Shown here in pieces: positions 63,274 through 64,000 of a stretch of 64,000 nucleotides of DNA (the stretch's first letter is position 1; every line of letters starts with the position of its first letter). Origin of the DNA: Amnibacterium flavum (GTDB lineage: Bacteria > Actinomycetota > Actinomycetes > Actinomycetales > Microbacteriaceae). A model generated the notes under the pieces. That model searched no databases. It saw nothing but the letters and a program-made list of their open reading frames with translations, and had not been told where the DNA came from. The stretch is from positions 434,001 through 498,000 of the forward strand of contig NZ_QEOP01000002.1 of assembly GCF_003097495.1 (NCBI RefSeq), given 5' to 3'. The translations under genes and the position numbers were made by a program.

Positions 63274-63597
63274 CCCTTCATTTCGCTGCGCTCAATGGGC
63301 GGGCCGCCGCCACCGCCCATTGAGCTCGTCGAAACGCGCGCGTACCTCGCCCGTTGAGTGAGGCGAAACGAGCGCTTACCTCGCCCGTTGAGCGGAGCGA
63401 AACGAGCCCCTTCATTTCGCTGCGCTCAATGGGCGGGCCTTTCATTTCGCTGCGCTCAATGGGCGGGTCGTTCTTTCCGCTCGTTGAGCTCGTCGAAACG
63501 AGCGCTTACCTTGCCCGTTGAGCGGAGCGAAACGAGCGCCTTCATTTCGACAGGCTCAATGGGCGGGTCCCTTCATTTCGCTGCGCTCACTTCGTGG
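63274..63597. repeat. REP-like repeat array of about ten copies in both orientations
   Basis: Forward copies CCC(R)TTGAGC-NNN-CGAAACGAGCGC occur near 63321, 63350, 63382, 63482 and 63514; inverse copies TTCATTTCG-(CTGCG or ACAGG)-CTCAATGGGCGGG near 63279, 63412, 63440, 63542 and 63572. Spacing varies from about 28 to 60 bp. The whole 325-bp gap between the zwf-like and TetR genes is filled by it; no gene is present. Confidence 0.85.
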
Positions 63598-64000
63598 GGC
63601 GGGGGGTGAGGAGTGCTCTGAAGATGTCTCGCAAGGCGTCCGTCAGCTCGTCGATGTCGGCGGACGCGACGGGCTGCACCGCCGCCGAGGTGCGGAGCAT
63701 GACGACACCGAGCGAGGTGGCGATCGCGAGCTGAGCCCGCAGCAGGACGGGGGCGGTGCCGGGGTCGTCGGCGTTCCAACCGGCGGCGGCCGCGAGCTTG
63801 CGGGTGAAGTGCTCCAGCGTGTTCCGGCGGATGAGGTCGGCGTTCTCGTCGCCGGATGAGCGCAGCAGCAGGAGCAGCTGCAGCGGATCATCGCTGTCAG
63901 GGGCGAGCACCACGTGAGCGACGAGCCGATCGATCACGCCGTCGAGATCCGAGGGGCGATCCGGCGTCCGGATGTCCAGTTCGTCGGACGTGCGGATCAT
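63587..64000 (-). CDS. TetR family regulator, C-terminal part (cut by window edge)
   Basis: 137 residues visible; the gene continues beyond 64000, and the Met at the edge is probably internal. The visible sequence is a TetR ligand domain: LLLLLRSSGDENADLIRRNTLEHFTRKLA, then ALLLRAQLAIATSLGVVMLRTSAAV and IDELTDALRDIFRALL. The DNA-binding domain would lie outside the window. The last codons and stop fall inside the terminal REP-like repeat. Confidence 0.72.
   Translation of the reverse strand: MIRTSDELDIRTPDRPSDLDGVIDRLVAHVVLAPDSDDPLQLLLLLRSSGDENADLIRRNTLEHFTRKLAAAAGWNADDPGTAPVLLRAQLAIATSLGVVMLRTSAAVQPVASADIDELTDALRDIFRALLTPRPTK

Noticed and set aside
63274-63597. CRISPR array
   Set aside because: Repeats occur in both orientations, vary in sequence and have irregular short gaps; no cas gene is near. 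They are REP-like elements.

Overview
This window comes from a very GC-rich chromosome of a high-GC Gram-positive bacterium, most probably the family Microbacteriaceae. The evidence is a short-stem, translation-type T-box in front of an eukaryote-like isoleucyl-tRNA synthetase, the gene order ileS-folC-DUF4233-ndk followed by rne-rplU-rpmA-obg-proB-proA-nadD-rsfS-tRNA-Ala, a fused cydDC, and many genes that look leaderless (a TAnnnT -10 hexamer 6-7 nt before the start codon). The genus cannot be fixed from the sequence alone.

Layout. 0-2.1 kb: a TetR gene and a GntR(YtrA)-DUF1648 membrane protein pair with a perfect operator palindrome. 2.1-24.5 kb: a conserved housekeeping block. It holds tRNA charging (ileS), folate (folC), nucleotides (ndk), a VKOR/GNAT pair on the minus strand, RNase E/G, a two-component system with its own PepSY target gene, L21/L27/Obg, proline synthesis (proB, proA), NAD synthesis (nadD), a Pro/Ala-rich membrane protein, RsfS, and tRNA-Ala(GGC) with a strong terminator. 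A degraded second copy of the tRNA 3' end and terminator lies about 160 bp downstream, and from there the content becomes accessory.

24.8-42 kb: haloperoxidase-like hydrolase; divergent MerR/DUF4188 pair; a two-gene ABC exporter; a Dabb protein; a divergent TetR versus MFS-isomerase-GMC oxidase operon that resembles glycoside 3-oxidation loci; an LPETG surface protein; SIMPL protein; glutathione peroxidase; EI24 protein; an EamA transporter with its own GntR regulator and operator; an M56 metalloprotease; a TipA-type MerR regulator; and a BlaI-type repressor. 42-48.3 kb: cydA-cydB-cydDC, the complete cytochrome bd oxidase and its assembly exporter. The same TTCTAC-N5-GTAGAA operator stands before both blaI and cydA, so this BlaI homologue probably controls respiration.

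48.5-64 kb: a tightly overlapping minus-strand operon (UbiA, alditol oxidase-like, acyl-CoA dehydrogenase-like, 2H phosphoesterase); a five-gene oligopeptide ABC importer operon ending in an AHL-lactonase-like metallo-hydrolase; a lipoprotein GH3 hexosaminidase; a MarR/FUSC pair; a glucose-6-phosphate dehydrogenase paralogue with an altered substrate motif; and the C-terminal part of a TetR regulator at the window edge. Two families of intergenic repeats recur: REP-like CCCGYTGAGC...CGAAACGA elements (7.9, 37.9, 48.3, 63.3 kb) and a long hairpin element (12.1-12.4 and 40.7 kb). No CRISPR array, prophage, insertion sequence or rRNA gene was seen.
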